A stretch of 64,000 bases of DNA from Staphylococcus lugdunensis (GTDB lineage Bacteria; Bacillota; Bacilli; Staphylococcales; Staphylococcaceae), in contig NZ_PPPV01000016.1 in the NCBI RefSeq assembly GCF_002901705.1, forward strand, positions 60,922 through 124,921. The letters are read 5' to 3'. The translations under genes were made by a program, and so were the position numbers. Positions 32,798-42,640 of this stretch are shown piece after piece; position 1 is the stretch's first letter, and every line of letters starts with the position of its first letter. A model generated the notes under the pieces. That model was not told where the DNA came from and did not search any database. It worked only from the letters and a program-made list of their open reading frames with translations.

Positions 32798-33999
32798 ATT
32801 CAACAGTATTACATAAAGAACCTATATTCACTAGAAGTTTTACACTAAACTTCGTAATTAATTTCTTTATCTATTTATGTATGTACTTATTAATAGTCAT
32901 TATTGCAGATTATACTAAAACAGCTTTCCATGCACCTGATAGTTTGGCTGGACTTGTTGTTGGTATCTTTGTTGTAGGTTCATTAATAGGTCGCTTTATT
33001 ACAGGTCGCTATGTCAATCATTTTGGTCCCAAGAAAATTTTAATCTTTGGATTACTTTTTCTAGTGATTACTCAATTATTATATTTTGTTCCAGGTCCGT
33101 TATGGTTTTTAATTTTTACACGCTTAATAAATGGCCTAGCTACAGCTGTTGCATCTACAGCGACAGGAACAATAGCAGCATGTATTACCCCAAAAACACG
33201 TAAAAGTGAAGGGATTAGTTTATTTTCATTAAGTCTTGTTCTAGGTACTGCAATCGGTCCATTTTTCGGTTTATTGCTTGTTAAATCATTTTCAATCATG
33301 CTACTATTTACAATTTGTATTATTCTGGGCATTATTAGTCTCATACTTTCTTTGTTTGTTCACGTAGCATTTGATTTCACTGGAAAATATCAACATCCTC
33401 ATCAACATAATAAAGGATTTAGCTTACAACGCTTTATTGCTCGAGAAGCTATTCCTGTAGCTATCATTATGCTATTAGTTGGATTGGGCTATGCCTCAAT
33501 TCTTACTTTTTTACAGTTTTTTGCTGAGCAAAGACATTTAATTGAGGCTTCAAGTTATTTCTTTATCTGTTATGCTATCGCTTCGCTAATTACAAGACCT
33601 ATTGCAGGCCGATTAATGGATGAGCATAACGAAAATATTGTGGTCTATCCCGCATTTATTGCTTTAATCATATCCTTTGTTTTACTTGTCTTTAGCTTTA
33701 ACCCATTTACGTTGTTACTAGCTGGTATCACTTTAGGCATTGGTTATGGAAATCTTTCATCTTCAATGCAAGCCATTGCAATCAAAGTATCTCCACCAGC
33801 AAAATATGGTTTAGCAACTTCAACATACTTTATAGGTTTGGATATTGGTATTGGCTTTGGTCCTAGTGTTTTGGGTATGTTTACCAATACGATTTCTTAT
33901 AGTAGTATTTATTTGCTAATGGCCCTTGTCAGCACGATAACTATTGTAATTTATTTTGTCATTCATGGTCGTAAAGTTAAACACCTTACTCCAAATTAA
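32794..33999 (+). CDS. MFS transporter, 12-TM
   Basis: The 401-residue protein has twelve hydrophobic helices and the motif-A-like loop GRFITGRYVNHFGPKK between TM2 and TM3, with related SLITRPIAGRLMDEHN after the central loop. It begins at TTG overlapping the marR stop (TTGA), so the two genes are translationally coupled. Such MarR-MFS pairs usually export a toxic compound sensed by the regulator; the compound cannot be named. A strong terminator follows at 34089-34137. Confidence 0.85.
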   Translation: MNSTVLHKEPIFTRSFTLNFVINFFIYLCMYLLIVIIADYTKTAFHAPDSLAGLVVGIFVVGSLIGRFITGRYVNHFGPKKILIFGLLFLVITQLLYFVPGPLWFLIFTRLINGLATAVASTATGTIAACITPKTRKSEGISLFSLSLVLGTAIGPFFGLLLVKSFSIMLLFTICIILGIISLILSLFVHVAFDFTGKYQHPHQHNKGFSLQRFIAREAIPVAIIMLLVGLGYASILTFLQFFAEQRHLIEASSYFFICYAIASLITRPIAGRLMDEHNENIVVYPAFIALIISFVLLVFSFNPFTLLLAGITLGIGYGNLSSSMQAIAIKVSPPAKYGLATSTYFIGLDIGIGFGPSVLGMFTNTISYSSIYLLMALVSTITIVIYFVIHGRKVKHLTPN

Positions 34000-34039
34000 T
34001 ATGCCCCTAAACATATATGTCTCTGAGAAGATGAATGCG

Positions 34040-34087
34040 TATGGCACATGTTTTAAGCTATGAACTAAATATTGGCAGTAGTTTAAA
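34040..34087 (+). repeat. Truncated copy of the dispersed intergenic repeat
   Basis: The block GTTTTAAGCTATGAACTAAA followed by TATTGGCAGTAGTT repeats the start of the element at 24938-24972 almost exactly. The hairpin half of the element is missing and is replaced by the terminator at 34089. Confidence 0.7.
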
Positions 34088-34088
34088 C

Positions 34089-34137
34089 AAAAAAGCCAGT
34101 AAATGAATTTATAAAAAACTCATTTACTGGCTTTTTT
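34089..34137. terminator. Bidirectional terminator between the MFS gene and sarV
   Basis: A perfect 18-bp stem (34089-34106 with 34120-34137) begins with six A and ends with six T, so it can terminate in both directions. The genes on either side are convergent. Confidence 0.92.
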
Positions 34138-34187
34138 CTATTTTTCTAGAAATTTTGCCCCAGCCTTTTGCCTAGTTATTTAAAATA

Positions 34188-34538
34188 CTAATTTGCTATA
34201 CTAATTGACTCAATTTCTGATTTCATTTTATCAATCACTTTTAATTGTGCTTTATTAAAGAAATAAAAGACTTGTCTTTCATCAGTTTCTGAACGAACTT
34301 TTGAAATTAATTCTTTTTTATAAATTTTACGTATAATCACATCGATTTTACTTGTATCCCATAGCATTTCAAAGTGTAAAGTATCTCTCAATTCTTTACC
34401 ACTTATTTTTTTGCCCTCATAAACTTTGAACAACACGACAAATTCTTCGATTGAGACTTTGTAAGTTGTCTTTAACCAATGTTTTAGTTGACTCAATTCT
34501 CTCTCGGCAGCAATAAAATGTTGTACTTTTTGACTCAT
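34188..34538 (-). CDS. sarV: SarA-family regulator SarV
   Basis: The 116-residue winged-helix protein has the Sar pattern: helix [17 protein letters not shown], recognition part [19 protein letters not shown], and the wing [16 protein letters not shown] with the conserved Asp-Glu-Arg. It closely matches S. aureus SarV as I remember it and has the same neighbours (fmhB block on one side, moaA on the other). SarV in S. aureus promotes autolysis and is repressed by SarA and MgrA. AGGAGG precedes the ATG. It is monocistronic. Confidence 0.9.
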   Translation of the reverse strand: MSQKVQHFIAAERELSQLKHWLKTTYKVSIEEFVVLFKVYEGKKISGKELRDTLHFEMLWDTSKIDVIIRKIYKKELISKVRSETDERQVFYFFNKAQLKVIDKMKSEIESISIAN

Positions 34539-34968
34539 ATTAAAATCCTCCTATGTTGATTCTCTGTTGTAAGTGAATATGAAATTTTAATTGCTCATAA
34601 AAATTATATACCATAGTTTCAATTTAATCTATTAAAATTATTAAATTAATAGCAAAATATTGTTATCAATTATTGATTTTAAAATCGAGAGCAATTATAA
34701 GTAATACAATCGCTAAAGTAACAACACCAAAATTCGACAATTTTTCGAACGTAATAATAAAATGATGCTTCTAATCATGTCATCTTGTTAATGAAAGGAT
34801 GAATGAATAATACGCATTATAGAGAAGTAACTACATATTCAAACTAATTATTTTAAAATAAAGCTTTATGATTGATCATGGTCTAATATATAAGCACTGT
34901 TCAAACATAGAAATCACCTCTATTTGAAGACTTAGGTGTTAAATGTTTTTCATCTACATATTTACTTT
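34539..34968. other. Gene-free AT-rich region upstream of sarV and downstream of moaA
   Basis: No coding frame with a ribosome-binding site was found on either strand. The part next to sarV must hold its promoter; a TATAAT lies about 60-70 bases upstream of sarV on the minus strand, but its -35 is poor. The AT content is above that of the flanking genes, as is common at SarA/H-NS-like targets. No terminator for moaA with a clear T-run is visible. Confidence 0.5.
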
Positions 34969-35991
34969 TTATCCGCCTATATAGTTCATATTTATCTTTT
35001 TTCGTTGTCTATTTTTAACTGTTTGTTCTGTCCGTTCATCAGAATAACGGTCGTCTCGTACTTGCCATAATTTAATGAGTTCTGCTTTTAATTCACTATT
35101 ACTTATACCTGAGCGCAATAGCTTTTTAATATTAAATCCTTCTGCTGTACTAAAAAGGCAACCATAGAACTTACCATCTGATGATAGTCTAGCTCGAGTA
35201 CAACTAGAACAAAACGAGGCTGATACGCTAGTAATTAAACCGAATTTTGCACCGTTATCGTTATGCTGATAATATGTTGCAACTTCGCCGTAATATTTAG
35301 GCGCCATCGGTTCTATATCAAATTCATCCTCTATCATTGTCAACATATCATCTTTAGTAACAACTTTGCTGAAGTCCCAACCATTATCATTACCAACATC
35401 CATAAATTCAATAAATCTAACTTCGATATTTTTAGCTTTAAAATAATGCAGCATCGGAATAATCTGATCATCATTCACACCTTTTTGAATAACGACATTC
35501 ACTTTGACATGAAAACCAATTGCAATTGCATAATTAATTTGATCTAAAATAGTTTCTGCTTTAATATTTCTATTGTTAATTGCTTGAAATACACTATTAT
35601 CTATAGCATCAAGACTAACATTAATACGACGTAACCCTGCTTCAAATAATTTTAAGCCATGTTTTTTTAATAATAAGCCATTTGTCGTTAGACCTATATC
35701 TTCAATACCTTCAATTTTATTAAGCCTTGCAATGAGTTGATATAAATTTCGACGCAGTAGAGGTTCTCCTCCGGTAATACGTAATTTTTTTACACCTAAT
35801 TCGGCATATATTTCAGCAATACGTTCAATTTCTTCAAATGTAAGTAATTCATCTTTAGGTAGAAAGACAAAATCGTCACCAAATATTTCTTTAGGCATAC
35901 AATAATCACATCTGAAATTGCACCTATCTGTCACAGATATTCTTAAATCACGAATCGGCCGACCAAGTTTATCTTTTATTTGCATTACCAT
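34969..35991 (-). CDS. moaA: GTP 3',8-cyclase (molybdenum cofactor step 1)
   Basis: MoaA is a radical-SAM enzyme that, with MoaC, converts GTP to cyclic pyranopterin monophosphate. The 340 residues show the N-terminal cluster motif CNFRCDYC (about 24-31), the [11 protein letters not shown] motif and the C-terminal cluster cysteines in [18 protein letters not shown]. The protein ends in the Gly-Gly needed for activity. It is the last gene of a six-gene minus-strand run. An ATG two codons downstream is an alternative start. Confidence 0.96.
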   Translation of the reverse strand: MVMQIKDKLGRPIRDLRISVTDRCNFRCDYCMPKEIFGDDFVFLPKDELLTFEEIERIAEIYAELGVKKLRITGGEPLLRRNLYQLIARLNKIEGIEDIGLTTNGLLLKKHGLKLFEAGLRRINVSLDAIDNSVFQAINNRNIKAETILDQINYAIAIGFHVKVNVVIQKGVNDDQIIPMLHYFKAKNIEVRFIEFMDVGNDNGWDFSKVVTKDDMLTMIEDEFDIEPMAPKYYGEVATYYQHNDNGAKFGLITSVSASFCSSCTRARLSSDGKFYGCLFSTAEGFNIKKLLRSGISNSELKAELIKLWQVRDDRYSDERTEQTVKNRQRKKINMNYIGG

Positions 35992-36008
35992 CGTCTGGAC
36001 CTCCTTGC

Positions 36009-36611
36009 TTATTTTATCTGCTGCATTAAAGAGTCCAAATCTTGCTGATAATTGATATTCTTATACCAATAGTCTGGAGATTGTATCTCAGTCACATCTA
36101 ACCAAGCTGCAGATACTTGGTCATAAACGTGTTTCATACTATAGTCATTTGATGTTAAAGCTTGCTTAATGACAGGTAAAATTTTAGGATTATAAAATGC
36201 GATTGTAGGTATCATTCGTCCATTTTCAGAAAAAGCAGCAATATCTAAATGATTCTCAATCAGATGAGAAACCATAAAATGATATAATCCACTAATAGCT
36301 TTACCAGTAATCATAGGGGTATCCACCGATACGACAAAAAAGAGTTCTTCATCTTGATATGCTTTCATAACGGTATAAATACCTGCTAACGGACCTTTAT
36401 CACTAACTTTGACCTCATCTATCATCACATTTGAATAGTCAAAAAAAGGTGCTAGTTTATCATTTGTACTAATAATAATGTCATTGAACATATTAGTATC
36501 TTGCAATACTTGAATTATTTTTTTATAAAAAGGCTCGTTATCAATGGTGGCAAAAGCTTTGGGCTGACCAAATCTCTCTGAATGGCCACCAGCTAGTATA
36601 ATAGCTTTCAT
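36009..36611 (-). CDS. mobA: Molybdenum cofactor guanylyltransferase MobA
   Basis: MobA attaches GMP to molybdopterin to give the guanine dinucleotide form used by nitrate reductase and formate dehydrogenase. The 200 residues begin [17 protein letters not shown], the nucleotide-binding loop of the family (LAGG-S-R-G-K pattern with small changes), and include VSVDTPMI, the metal-binding DxP-type motif. It lies 17 bases upstream of moaA. Confidence 0.92.
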   Translation of the reverse strand: MKAIILAGGHSERFGQPKAFATIDNEPFYKKIIQVLQDTNMFNDIIISTNDKLAPFFDYSNVMIDEVKVSDKGPLAGIYTVMKAYQDEELFFVVSVDTPMITGKAISGLYHFMVSHLIENHLDIAAFSENGRMIPTIAFYNPKILPVIKQALTSNDYSMKHVYDQVSAAWLDVTEIQSPDYWYKNINYQQDLDSLMQQIK

Positions 36612-36619
36612 AATATATT

Positions 36620-36853
36620 TTATCCTCCGCTTACTGGTGGTATTAAAGCAATAATATCGTCAGGTTGAACTATACCGTCTTCTTTCGTAAATTCTTCATT
36701 GACTGCAATTTGGAATTTTTTATCCATTAGTTCTGGATGATATTGATTTAGCAGTTGTCTAATTTCCTTAACCGTTTTCGGTTCCAAAATATCTATATAT
36801 TCATTGCTCATATTAAGTATTTCTTTAACTTCAGCAAAATACAATACTTTCAC
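36620..36853 (-). CDS. moaD: Molybdopterin synthase small subunit MoaD
   Basis: MoaD is a ubiquitin-like sulfur carrier whose C-terminal Gly-Gly is activated by MoeB and then donates sulfur within molybdopterin synthase. The 77-residue protein ends [10 protein letters not shown], with the required Gly-Gly. I place the start at GTG 36851-36853, whose first base is the last base of the moaE stop. The longer frame upstream overlaps moaE and does not resemble the family. Confidence 0.93.
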   Translation of the reverse strand: MKVLYFAEVKEILNMSNEYIDILEPKTVKEIRQLLNQYHPELMDKKFQIAVNEEFTKEDGIVQPDDIIALIPPVSGG

Positions 36854-37305
36854 TATCTTGACTCTCCCTTTTTGGCATCTTGGTAATACCCACGTTGATG
36901 ACCTTGCCAAGCTGAACCATCTTGCCATATTTCTTTTTTCCAAATTGGCACGATTTCTTTTATGCGTTCAATCGCATATTCATTTGCACGATAAGCATCT
37001 TTACGATGTGGTGATGAAACAGCAATCAACACAGCGATATCAGAAATTGCGAGTGGCCCTATACGGTGAACAATGGAGGTAATCGTTCCTGGCCATTTTT
37101 TTGAGATTTCGTCACCTATTTGGGCAAGCTTTTTTTCAGCCATAGGCACATATGCTTCATATTCCAAATACTTAGTCTTAACGCCTTGCGTCCACTCTCG
37201 TACATGACCCGTAAATACAACTACTGCACCTTGGTATTCATTCACAGTGAAATTTCTATATTGTTCTGTATTTATTGGTTCAGTCACAATTTCATATTGT
37301 TTCAT
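36853..37305 (-). CDS. moaE: Molybdopterin synthase large subunit MoaE
   Basis: MoaE with MoaD inserts the dithiolene sulfurs into the precursor. The protein (150 residues from ATG 37305, MKQYEIVTEPINTEQYRNFT) contains GAVVVFTGHVREW, the VHRIGPLAISDIAVLIAVSSP core and KKEIWQDG with catalytic lysines. I prefer this start because AAAGGA is eight bases upstream; an ATG three codons earlier overlaps the mobB stop as ATGA but is too close to that site. It shares one base with moaD. Confidence 0.94.
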   Translation of the reverse strand: MKQYEIVTEPINTEQYRNFTVNEYQGAVVVFTGHVREWTQGVKTKYLEYEAYVPMAEKKLAQIGDEISKKWPGTITSIVHRIGPLAISDIAVLIAVSSPHRKDAYRANEYAIERIKEIVPIWKKEIWQDGSAWQGHQRGYYQDAKKGESR

Positions 37306-37310
37306 TACGT

Positions 37311-37781
37311 TCATCCTTTAATTTCTATCCAATCTAATAACCAACTATCAAATTTTGTTAATGCTTGCGCGTCGGAAAGATTAATACTGTAGCGTACATT
37401 GGATAATGCTTGAAGTTGAGTTAAATCTTTTTCGTTACGATAAACAATGATTTTGTCAAACTCAGCTAATTTATAACCTTCTACTAAAATGATGTCATAG
37501 TCAATTGTAACAGATTTGTCAATAACATCCTTAAGACTTTGATTACATTGCCGCGTAATCGTTTGCTGATACTGATGTCCTTGAACAATACTTTGATCTG
37601 CACCAGCGTGTAAATGTTTCATATGATCAACTTCTTGATGCTGTAACGTGATTTCTTCTCCATGATGCCCGTGATGCTTTATTGTTACAACAGTCAAATT
37701 GTGTTGTTTTAGTAACCGAATGGTGTGCGCCATCAGTGTCGTTTTTCCCGAGTCTTTATAGCCAACAATTTGAATAATCAT
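37311..37781 (-). CDS. mobB: Molybdopterin-guanine dinucleotide biosynthesis adaptor MobB
   Basis: MobB is a small GTP-binding protein that assists MobA. The 156 residues begin IIQIVGYKDSGKTTLMAHTI with a complete P-loop, and contain TIKHHGHHGEE and YDIILVEGYKLAEFDKI. It overlaps the moeA stop by four bases (ATGA). Confidence 0.93.
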   Translation of the reverse strand: MIIQIVGYKDSGKTTLMAHTIRLLKQHNLTVVTIKHHGHHGEEITLQHQEVDHMKHLHAGADQSIVQGHQYQQTITRQCNQSLKDVIDKSVTIDYDIILVEGYKLAEFDKIIVYRNEKDLTQLQALSNVRYSINLSDAQALTKFDSWLLDWIEIKG

Positions 37782-39037
37782 AGCGACAACGTCTCTTCAT
37801 AAGCATGCGATTCAGTGAGAATAACGTCAACGGTATGTCCCGCTTTGAAACCACGTGTACCTCCAGGAAGCATAATCATGGCGTTACTATGTGCAATAGC
37901 GACAACAGCCCCTGATTTATTAAAACCTGAAGGCACCACAGTAGCGCCATTAGCTGACAATGTTGCTTTAGCACGAATAAATCGACTGAATGGATTCGCT
38001 TTCGTAAAATCTTCCATAAGTGTAGCTTTAACAACTTGTGGATAAAAAGCATCTGCGCCCATCATATGATAAATTGCAGGTTTAACGAATAATTCAAAAC
38101 CAGTAAAGCAGGCTGATGGATTACCGGATAAGCCAAATAAATATTTATCAGTAGTAACTGCGACTGTAGTGATACTTCCAGGTCTCATAGCAACTTTATT
38201 AAATAATACTTTAGCATCAATAGCCTTGTATATCTCTGGTAAATAATCAAAATCCCCCACAGAAACACCACCTGTTGTAATCACAATTTGATGTGTCTCG
38301 AGTGCTTCACGAACTGCTGTAATACTACTATCTAAATCGTCTTGTTGAATTTTATATACATCAGCACCAATATCAACCTTGTTAGCAAGTGCTTGAATCA
38401 TTGGTCCATTAGAGTTACGTATTTTACCTGGCTGTAGGTCTTCATTAATATCTAATAATTCACTACCAGTTGCAATAACAGCGATACTTGGTTTATCAAA
38501 TACAGGAACTTCACTATAGCCAAACGTAGCTAATACAGCAATGACCCCTGCATTAATAAGCTGCCCTCGTTGTAACACAATATCTCCAGTTGCAGTTTCT
38601 TCTCCTTTGAGACAAACATTTTCATATGGCTCAAAAGATTTTCGAATTGTAAATGTATCTTTATCTTCAACCGCTTGTTCAAACATAACCACAGCATCGG
38701 CACCTTCTGGCATTTGAGCACCAGTCATAATGCGCACCGCTTCACCTGCTTGTAATTGATGAGACGATACATCTCCAGCACCGATATGATCAACAACTTT
38801 AAATTTTTTTCTATTCTGATGATAAGCACCCGCACTATCCTCACTACGAATAGCAAATCCATCGTATGGCGATTTATTAAATCTTGGAATATCACTTGTT
38901 GCAGCAATATTTTCGGCTAATACATAATTTAAGCTTTCATCAAGTGGAACGGTTATTACTGAGGTATAAATATATTGATTTACGACTCTTGAAATTGCTT
39001 CTTTTACAGGAATCGGCGTTCTTTTCTCGATTGTCAT
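37778..39037 (-). CDS. moeA: Molybdopterin molybdenumtransferase MoeA
   Basis: MoeA inserts molybdate into adenylylated molybdopterin. The 419 residues show all family domains, including NSNGPMIQALANK, the TTGGVSVGDFDYLPE loop with catalytic acidic residue, and LSGNPSACFTGFELFVKPAI. It is the first gene of the moeA-mobB-moaE-moaD-mobA-moaA run and lies back-to-back with moaC, 61 bases away, where divergent promoters must be. Confidence 0.95.
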   Translation of the reverse strand: MTIEKRTPIPVKEAISRVVNQYIYTSVITVPLDESLNYVLAENIAATSDIPRFNKSPYDGFAIRSEDSAGAYHQNRKKFKVVDHIGAGDVSSHQLQAGEAVRIMTGAQMPEGADAVVMFEQAVEDKDTFTIRKSFEPYENVCLKGEETATGDIVLQRGQLINAGVIAVLATFGYSEVPVFDKPSIAVIATGSELLDINEDLQPGKIRNSNGPMIQALANKVDIGADVYKIQQDDLDSSITAVREALETHQIVITTGGVSVGDFDYLPEIYKAIDAKVLFNKVAMRPGSITTVAVTTDKYLFGLSGNPSACFTGFELFVKPAIYHMMGADAFYPQVVKATLMEDFTKANPFSRFIRAKATLSANGATVVPSGFNKSGAVVAIAHSNAMIMLPGGTRGFKAGHTVDVILTESHAYEETLSL

Positions 39038-39098
39038 TTTATCATCTCCAAGTTAACTAATATTTCATGATATACTGAATTTTAAGAGGAGGAATATC

Positions 39099-39584
39099 AT
39101 GGCTGATTTCACACATATAAATCATCAAGGCAACGCCAAAATGGTTGATGTTTCAGCAAAAAACATCACTAAACGCACTGCCGTTGCACATTCAAGTATT
39201 ATAGTAAATCACACAATTTATGAACAAATTGTTAATCATACAGCTAAAAAAGGGAATGTCTTAAATACTGCACAGATTGCAGGAATTATGGCTGCTAAGA
39301 ACACCTCTACAATGATTCCAATGTGTCATCCTTTACCGCTTACTGGTATTGATATTACATTTTCTTGGTCAGATTTAGACAAAGGTCAACATCAACTTAA
39401 TATTGAAGCAACCGTTTCAACTACTGGCAAAACTGGCGTCGAAATGGAAGCATTAACTGCAGCTTCTATAACCGCCTTAACTATTTACGATATGACTAAA
39501 GCGGTTGACAAAGGCATGATTATTGGTGAAACATTTTTATTAAGTAAAACTGGCGGCAAATCCGGCGAATACTATAGACAATAA
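39099..39584 (+). CDS. moaC: Cyclic pyranopterin monophosphate synthase MoaC
   Basis: MoaC converts the MoaA product 3',8-cyclo-GTP to cyclic pyranopterin monophosphate. The 161 residues hold [14 protein letters not shown], the [12 protein letters not shown] active-site segment and [22 protein letters not shown] precedes the ATG. It is the only gene of the moa cluster on the plus strand and converges with moaB, 24 bases away, with no clear hairpin between. Confidence 0.95.
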   Translation: MADFTHINHQGNAKMVDVSAKNITKRTAVAHSSIIVNHTIYEQIVNHTAKKGNVLNTAQIAGIMAAKNTSTMIPMCHPLPLTGIDITFSWSDLDKGQHQLNIEATVSTTGKTGVEMEALTAASITALTIYDMTKAVDKGMIIGETFLLSKTGGKSGEYYRQ

Positions 39585-39608
39585 CCATTTTTTTATTTAT
39601 TTCAATTA

Positions 39609-40115
39609 TTACACTTTTTTATTGAGCTCATAAACCATATGATTTAATTCTGGTTGTATGAGCTTTTTCATTGCTAAGTTAACAGCCCCTGTAGAACCTG
39701 GTAGCGTAAAAATAAGTTTATTATTTACTGTGCCTGCAATTGCACGCGATAAAAGTGCCCTTGTACCAACATCTTCAGCATAGCTTAAATACCTGAACAA
39801 CTCCCCAAAACCATCTAATTTTTTTGTCAACAATGGTTCTACCGCTTCAATCGTTACATCTCTTGGTGCAATTCCTGTACCACCAGTTGTGATAATGACA
39901 TCAATATCAGACTTCAACCATAACTGTAATTGATTTTGTATTGCTATTTTTTCATCTTTTACTATGGCGTAATCTTTAATAGCAAGTTCCGCATCTACAT
40001 CATGCAGTAATGTTTGAACAAGTTGTCCTCCTTTATCACTCTTTTTATCTCGAGTATCTGAAACCGTTAATACAGCACAATTTATAGCTCTATCTATTTT
40101 CCTATGTGTATGCAT
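39609..40115 (-). CDS. moaB: Molybdenum cofactor biosynthesis protein MoaB (MogA-like)
   Basis: MoaB/MogA-type proteins adenylylate molybdopterin before metal insertion. I start at ATG 40113-40115 ([20 protein letters not shown]), preceded by AAAGGAGG, giving 168 residues; the frame extends ten codons upstream but overlaps that ribosome-binding site and the moeB end. [20 protein letters not shown] and [20 protein letters not shown] are the family motifs. Confidence 0.93.
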   Translation of the reverse strand: MHTHRKIDRAINCAVLTVSDTRDKKSDKGGQLVQTLLHDVDAELAIKDYAIVKDEKIAIQNQLQLWLKSDIDVIITTGGTGIAPRDVTIEAVEPLLTKKLDGFGELFRYLSYAEDVGTRALLSRAIAGTVNNKLIFTLPGSTGAVNLAMKKLIQPELNHMVYELNKKV

Positions 40116-40128
40116 ATTTAGACCTCCT

Positions 40129-41133
40129 TTATCCAAATAAAGCATTTATGAGTTTTGTAGCTTGCGTAATATTAGTCATTCCATGTATTAAAAAGCGACC
40201 ATCATGAAAGCAAACAATACGATATTTATTAAAGTGGAACATCACTAAATAACCGTTCGTTTGATAATCGATTTGACGCGAGTCCAAATATGACACCAAC
40301 ATCTCTTGAGAAATATCTGGATTGACATACTGTACAGTATCACGTCCACATAACATGGCATAGCGCTGAGGTTGTTGCTGTAAATAAGGGTAGTTTGCTG
40401 CCGTTCCACAAGTCGCACAGTTATCTTGTTGTATTTTACTAAAACCAATACTTATATGCTGTCCTTCCCATATATCTCCATAAGTTAGTTTTGCTGCAAT
40501 ATCTTGATGCGTTAATATTTTCAATGCATCTTTAAGCTGTAAACTCGTTGTCATAGTTACTGCTGGTTGTATCACACCCACCGTATCACAGGTTAGCGTC
40601 ATCGATGGTAACTGTGGTATTAAACAATTAAAGCATGGTGTCTTACCAGGTATAAATGGAGCTTCTACATAAGTACTTTGAACAACTCCGCCATATATCC
40701 ATGGAATATGTTGTTGATAACAGAAATCATTAATCAATTGACGCGTTACAAAATTATCTGTTGCATCGAGTATTAAATCAACATGCGTGCCATTCGAGCT
40801 TAAAAATGCACGATCGACTTGCGCTATAAAAGCATGTATTTGTACATCTTTATCAATACTTTCCAAATGCGCCTTTGCAGCAATTACCTTTGGCAAGCCC
40901 TCTGCTGCATCTTGCTCTGTAAATAATGTTTGGCGTTGTAAATTACTATATTCTATATAATCTCGATCAACTATCGTTAATTGCTTTACTCCTGCACGCA
41001 CTAGCCCTTCTGCTAAGTGCGTACCTAACGCTCCCATTCCAACAATTAGTACTTGAGCTTGTCGTAAATCTTCTTGACCTTTTTCACCAATTTTATTAAA
41101 TAAAATTTGCCTTGAGTATCGGTCTTGCGTCAT
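40129..41133 (-). CDS. moeB: ThiF/MoeB-family adenylyltransferase for sulfur carriers
   Basis: MoeB adenylylates the C-terminal glycine of MoaD. The 334 residues have the Rossmann ATP site [13 protein letters not shown], the arginine-bearing [16 protein letters not shown], the catalytic aspartate region LILDATDNF and two zinc Cys-X2-Cys pairs (PCFNCLIP and CATCG). The C-terminal 80 residues form an extra domain beyond the minimal MoeB. Position between moaB and modC supports MoaD as the main target; a role with ThiS as well is possible. Confidence 0.9.
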   Translation of the reverse strand: MTQDRYSRQILFNKIGEKGQEDLRQAQVLIVGMGALGTHLAEGLVRAGVKQLTIVDRDYIEYSNLQRQTLFTEQDAAEGLPKVIAAKAHLESIDKDVQIHAFIAQVDRAFLSSNGTHVDLILDATDNFVTRQLINDFCYQQHIPWIYGGVVQSTYVEAPFIPGKTPCFNCLIPQLPSMTLTCDTVGVIQPAVTMTTSLQLKDALKILTHQDIAAKLTYGDIWEGQHISIGFSKIQQDNCATCGTAANYPYLQQQPQRYAMLCGRDTVQYVNPDISQEMLVSYLDSRQIDYQTNGYLVMFHFNKYRIVCFHDGRFLIHGMTNITQATKLINALFG

Positions 41134-41246
41134 GCTTAGCTCCCTCTTTCTGCATCATTATCATCATTATATAAGTATTTATAGCTACTCTCAAAAATTT
41201 GAATTATTATATAAAAATTACTTTGTAGGATACTTTTTAGCGAATC

Positions 41247-41291
41247 AAAAAAGAGCGAAACCAAGGTTCATTTACCTTTGAGTACCGCTCT
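41247..41291 (-). terminator. Intrinsic terminator after modC
   Basis: On the minus strand AGAGCG/CGCTCT (41286-41291 with 41252-41257) encloses a second CAAGG/CCTTTG stem and ends in six T. It lies about 60-100 bases after modC and ends the modABC transcript before moeB. Confidence 0.8.
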
Positions 41292-41349
41292 CATAAAAAT
41301 ACGATTTAAATAATCAAAAATGACTTGTTTAGCTCCAATTAAAATGATA

Positions 41350-41955
41350 TTAACCAATAATAATCAGTTCATCTGCAAGCGTTTCAGCTTCATAGTTTGA
41401 ATGCGTAACAAATATAATAGGAATTTGCCATTCTTGAAAAATACGTTTTATTAATTCTATACCTTCATCTCTCGTAGCATCGTCTAAACTAGAAAATGGT
41501 TCATCCAATAAAATTAAATCTGGTTTTGTGCTCAATGCACGTGCCAAAGCAACACGCTGAGCTTCGCCACCTGATAATGTCATTGGATATTGTTTTTTCA
41601 AATGACTTATATTCAAAGTCTTCATCAGCTGATTTAAATGTTCTGATGGTTCAGCCATAAATGTAATATTGTCATACACCGTCATATGCGGAAATAACTG
41701 GTAATCTTGGAAAAGGTAACCAATATGTCTTGATTGAATTTTAGTTTGTATATGTTGTTGTGTATCAGTAATGACACGTCCATTAACAGCAATATAGGCC
41801 TTATCTGCTTGTCTTAAACCGGCAATCATATTCAATACGGTCGTCTTTCCAATTCCTGATGGTCCTCTAAGTGCATATATCTTCGGTATATTATCATCAA
41901 TGTCAATATGAATATGTGTTTGTTTTAATTGATAATGCAATTGTATTTTAAGCAT
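41350..41955 (-). CDS. modC: Molybdate ABC transporter ATP-binding protein (short form)
   Basis: The 201-residue protein is a bare ABC ATPase: Walker A GPSGIGKTT, signature LSGGEAQRVALARAL, Walker B LILLDEPFSSLDD and switch FVTHSN. Most ModC proteins run to about 350 residues and end in a TOBE/mop molybdate-sensing domain; here the protein stops right after the ATPase core. The stop is clean and the terminator follows, so this looks like a natural short form. It begins directly after the modB stop (TAAATG). Confidence 0.88.
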   Translation of the reverse strand: MLKIQLHYQLKQTHIHIDIDDNIPKIYALRGPSGIGKTTVLNMIAGLRQADKAYIAVNGRVITDTQQHIQTKIQSRHIGYLFQDYQLFPHMTVYDNITFMAEPSEHLNQLMKTLNISHLKKQYPMTLSGGEAQRVALARALSTKPDLILLDEPFSSLDDATRDEGIELIKRIFQEWQIPIIFVTHSNYEAETLADELIIIG

Positions 41956-42627
41956 TTAATCAACCTCCCGATACTTATCTCGATTAGCAAAATTTAAAGT
42001 ACCGATGACTGCAATTGAAAATGCCACAAGAACTAGCACCCATAACCACGCTTCATTTTCACGACTCTGTTCTACTAAAAAGTATATTTCGAGTGGTAAT
42101 GTATTCGTTTTATTAGGTATGTATCCAGCTAACATTAATGTTGCACCAAATTCACCAATTGCTCTGGCAAAGCTCATCATAATTCCTGCTAAAATAGCAC
42201 GTTTTGATAACGGTAAAATCAACTTGAAAAAGATTTTATTTTCACTTGCTCCCATTGTTCTAGCTGTGTTAAGCATTTTAGGCTCAATGTTACGAAATCC
42301 TTGAACAGTATGTTGATACATAAGTGGAAAACTAACAATGACAGATGCTATAACTGCACCTGTCATTGTAAATACCACTGGAAGATGTAAGACATTTTGA
42401 AAAAATTGCCCCACAAAACCACGCGGTGAAAAAATAATTAATAGAATAAATCCCATGACCGTTGGCGGTAAGACAATCGGCAAGAGAATCAAACTTTCAA
42501 GGAGTTTCGTAAAATGCCCTGTGCCACGATATAGCAGTCTTGCAATTATTATGCTTAAAATCATTACGATAATCGTACTTATCACAGCAACCTTAAGCGA
42601 AATCCAAAATGGCGTAAAATCAGGCAT
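41956..42627 (-). CDS. modB: Molybdate ABC transporter permease
   Basis: This inner-membrane permease of 223 residues has about five to six helices and the EAA-type ATPase contact loop LNTARTMGASENKIFFKLILPLS (split: TARTMGASENKIF), followed by GEFGATLMLAGY. AGGAGG precedes the ATG. It sits between modA (13 bases) and modC in one operon and takes molybdate handed over by ModA. Confidence 0.92.
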   Translation of the reverse strand: MPDFTPFWISLKVAVISTIIVMILSIIIARLLYRGTGHFTKLLESLILLPIVLPPTVMGFILLIIFSPRGFVGQFFQNVLHLPVVFTMTGAVIASVIVSFPLMYQHTVQGFRNIEPKMLNTARTMGASENKIFFKLILPLSKRAILAGIMMSFARAIGEFGATLMLAGYIPNKTNTLPLEIYFLVEQSRENEAWLWVLVLVAFSIAVIGTLNFANRDKYREVD

Positions 42628-42640
42628 TGACTAGACCTCC

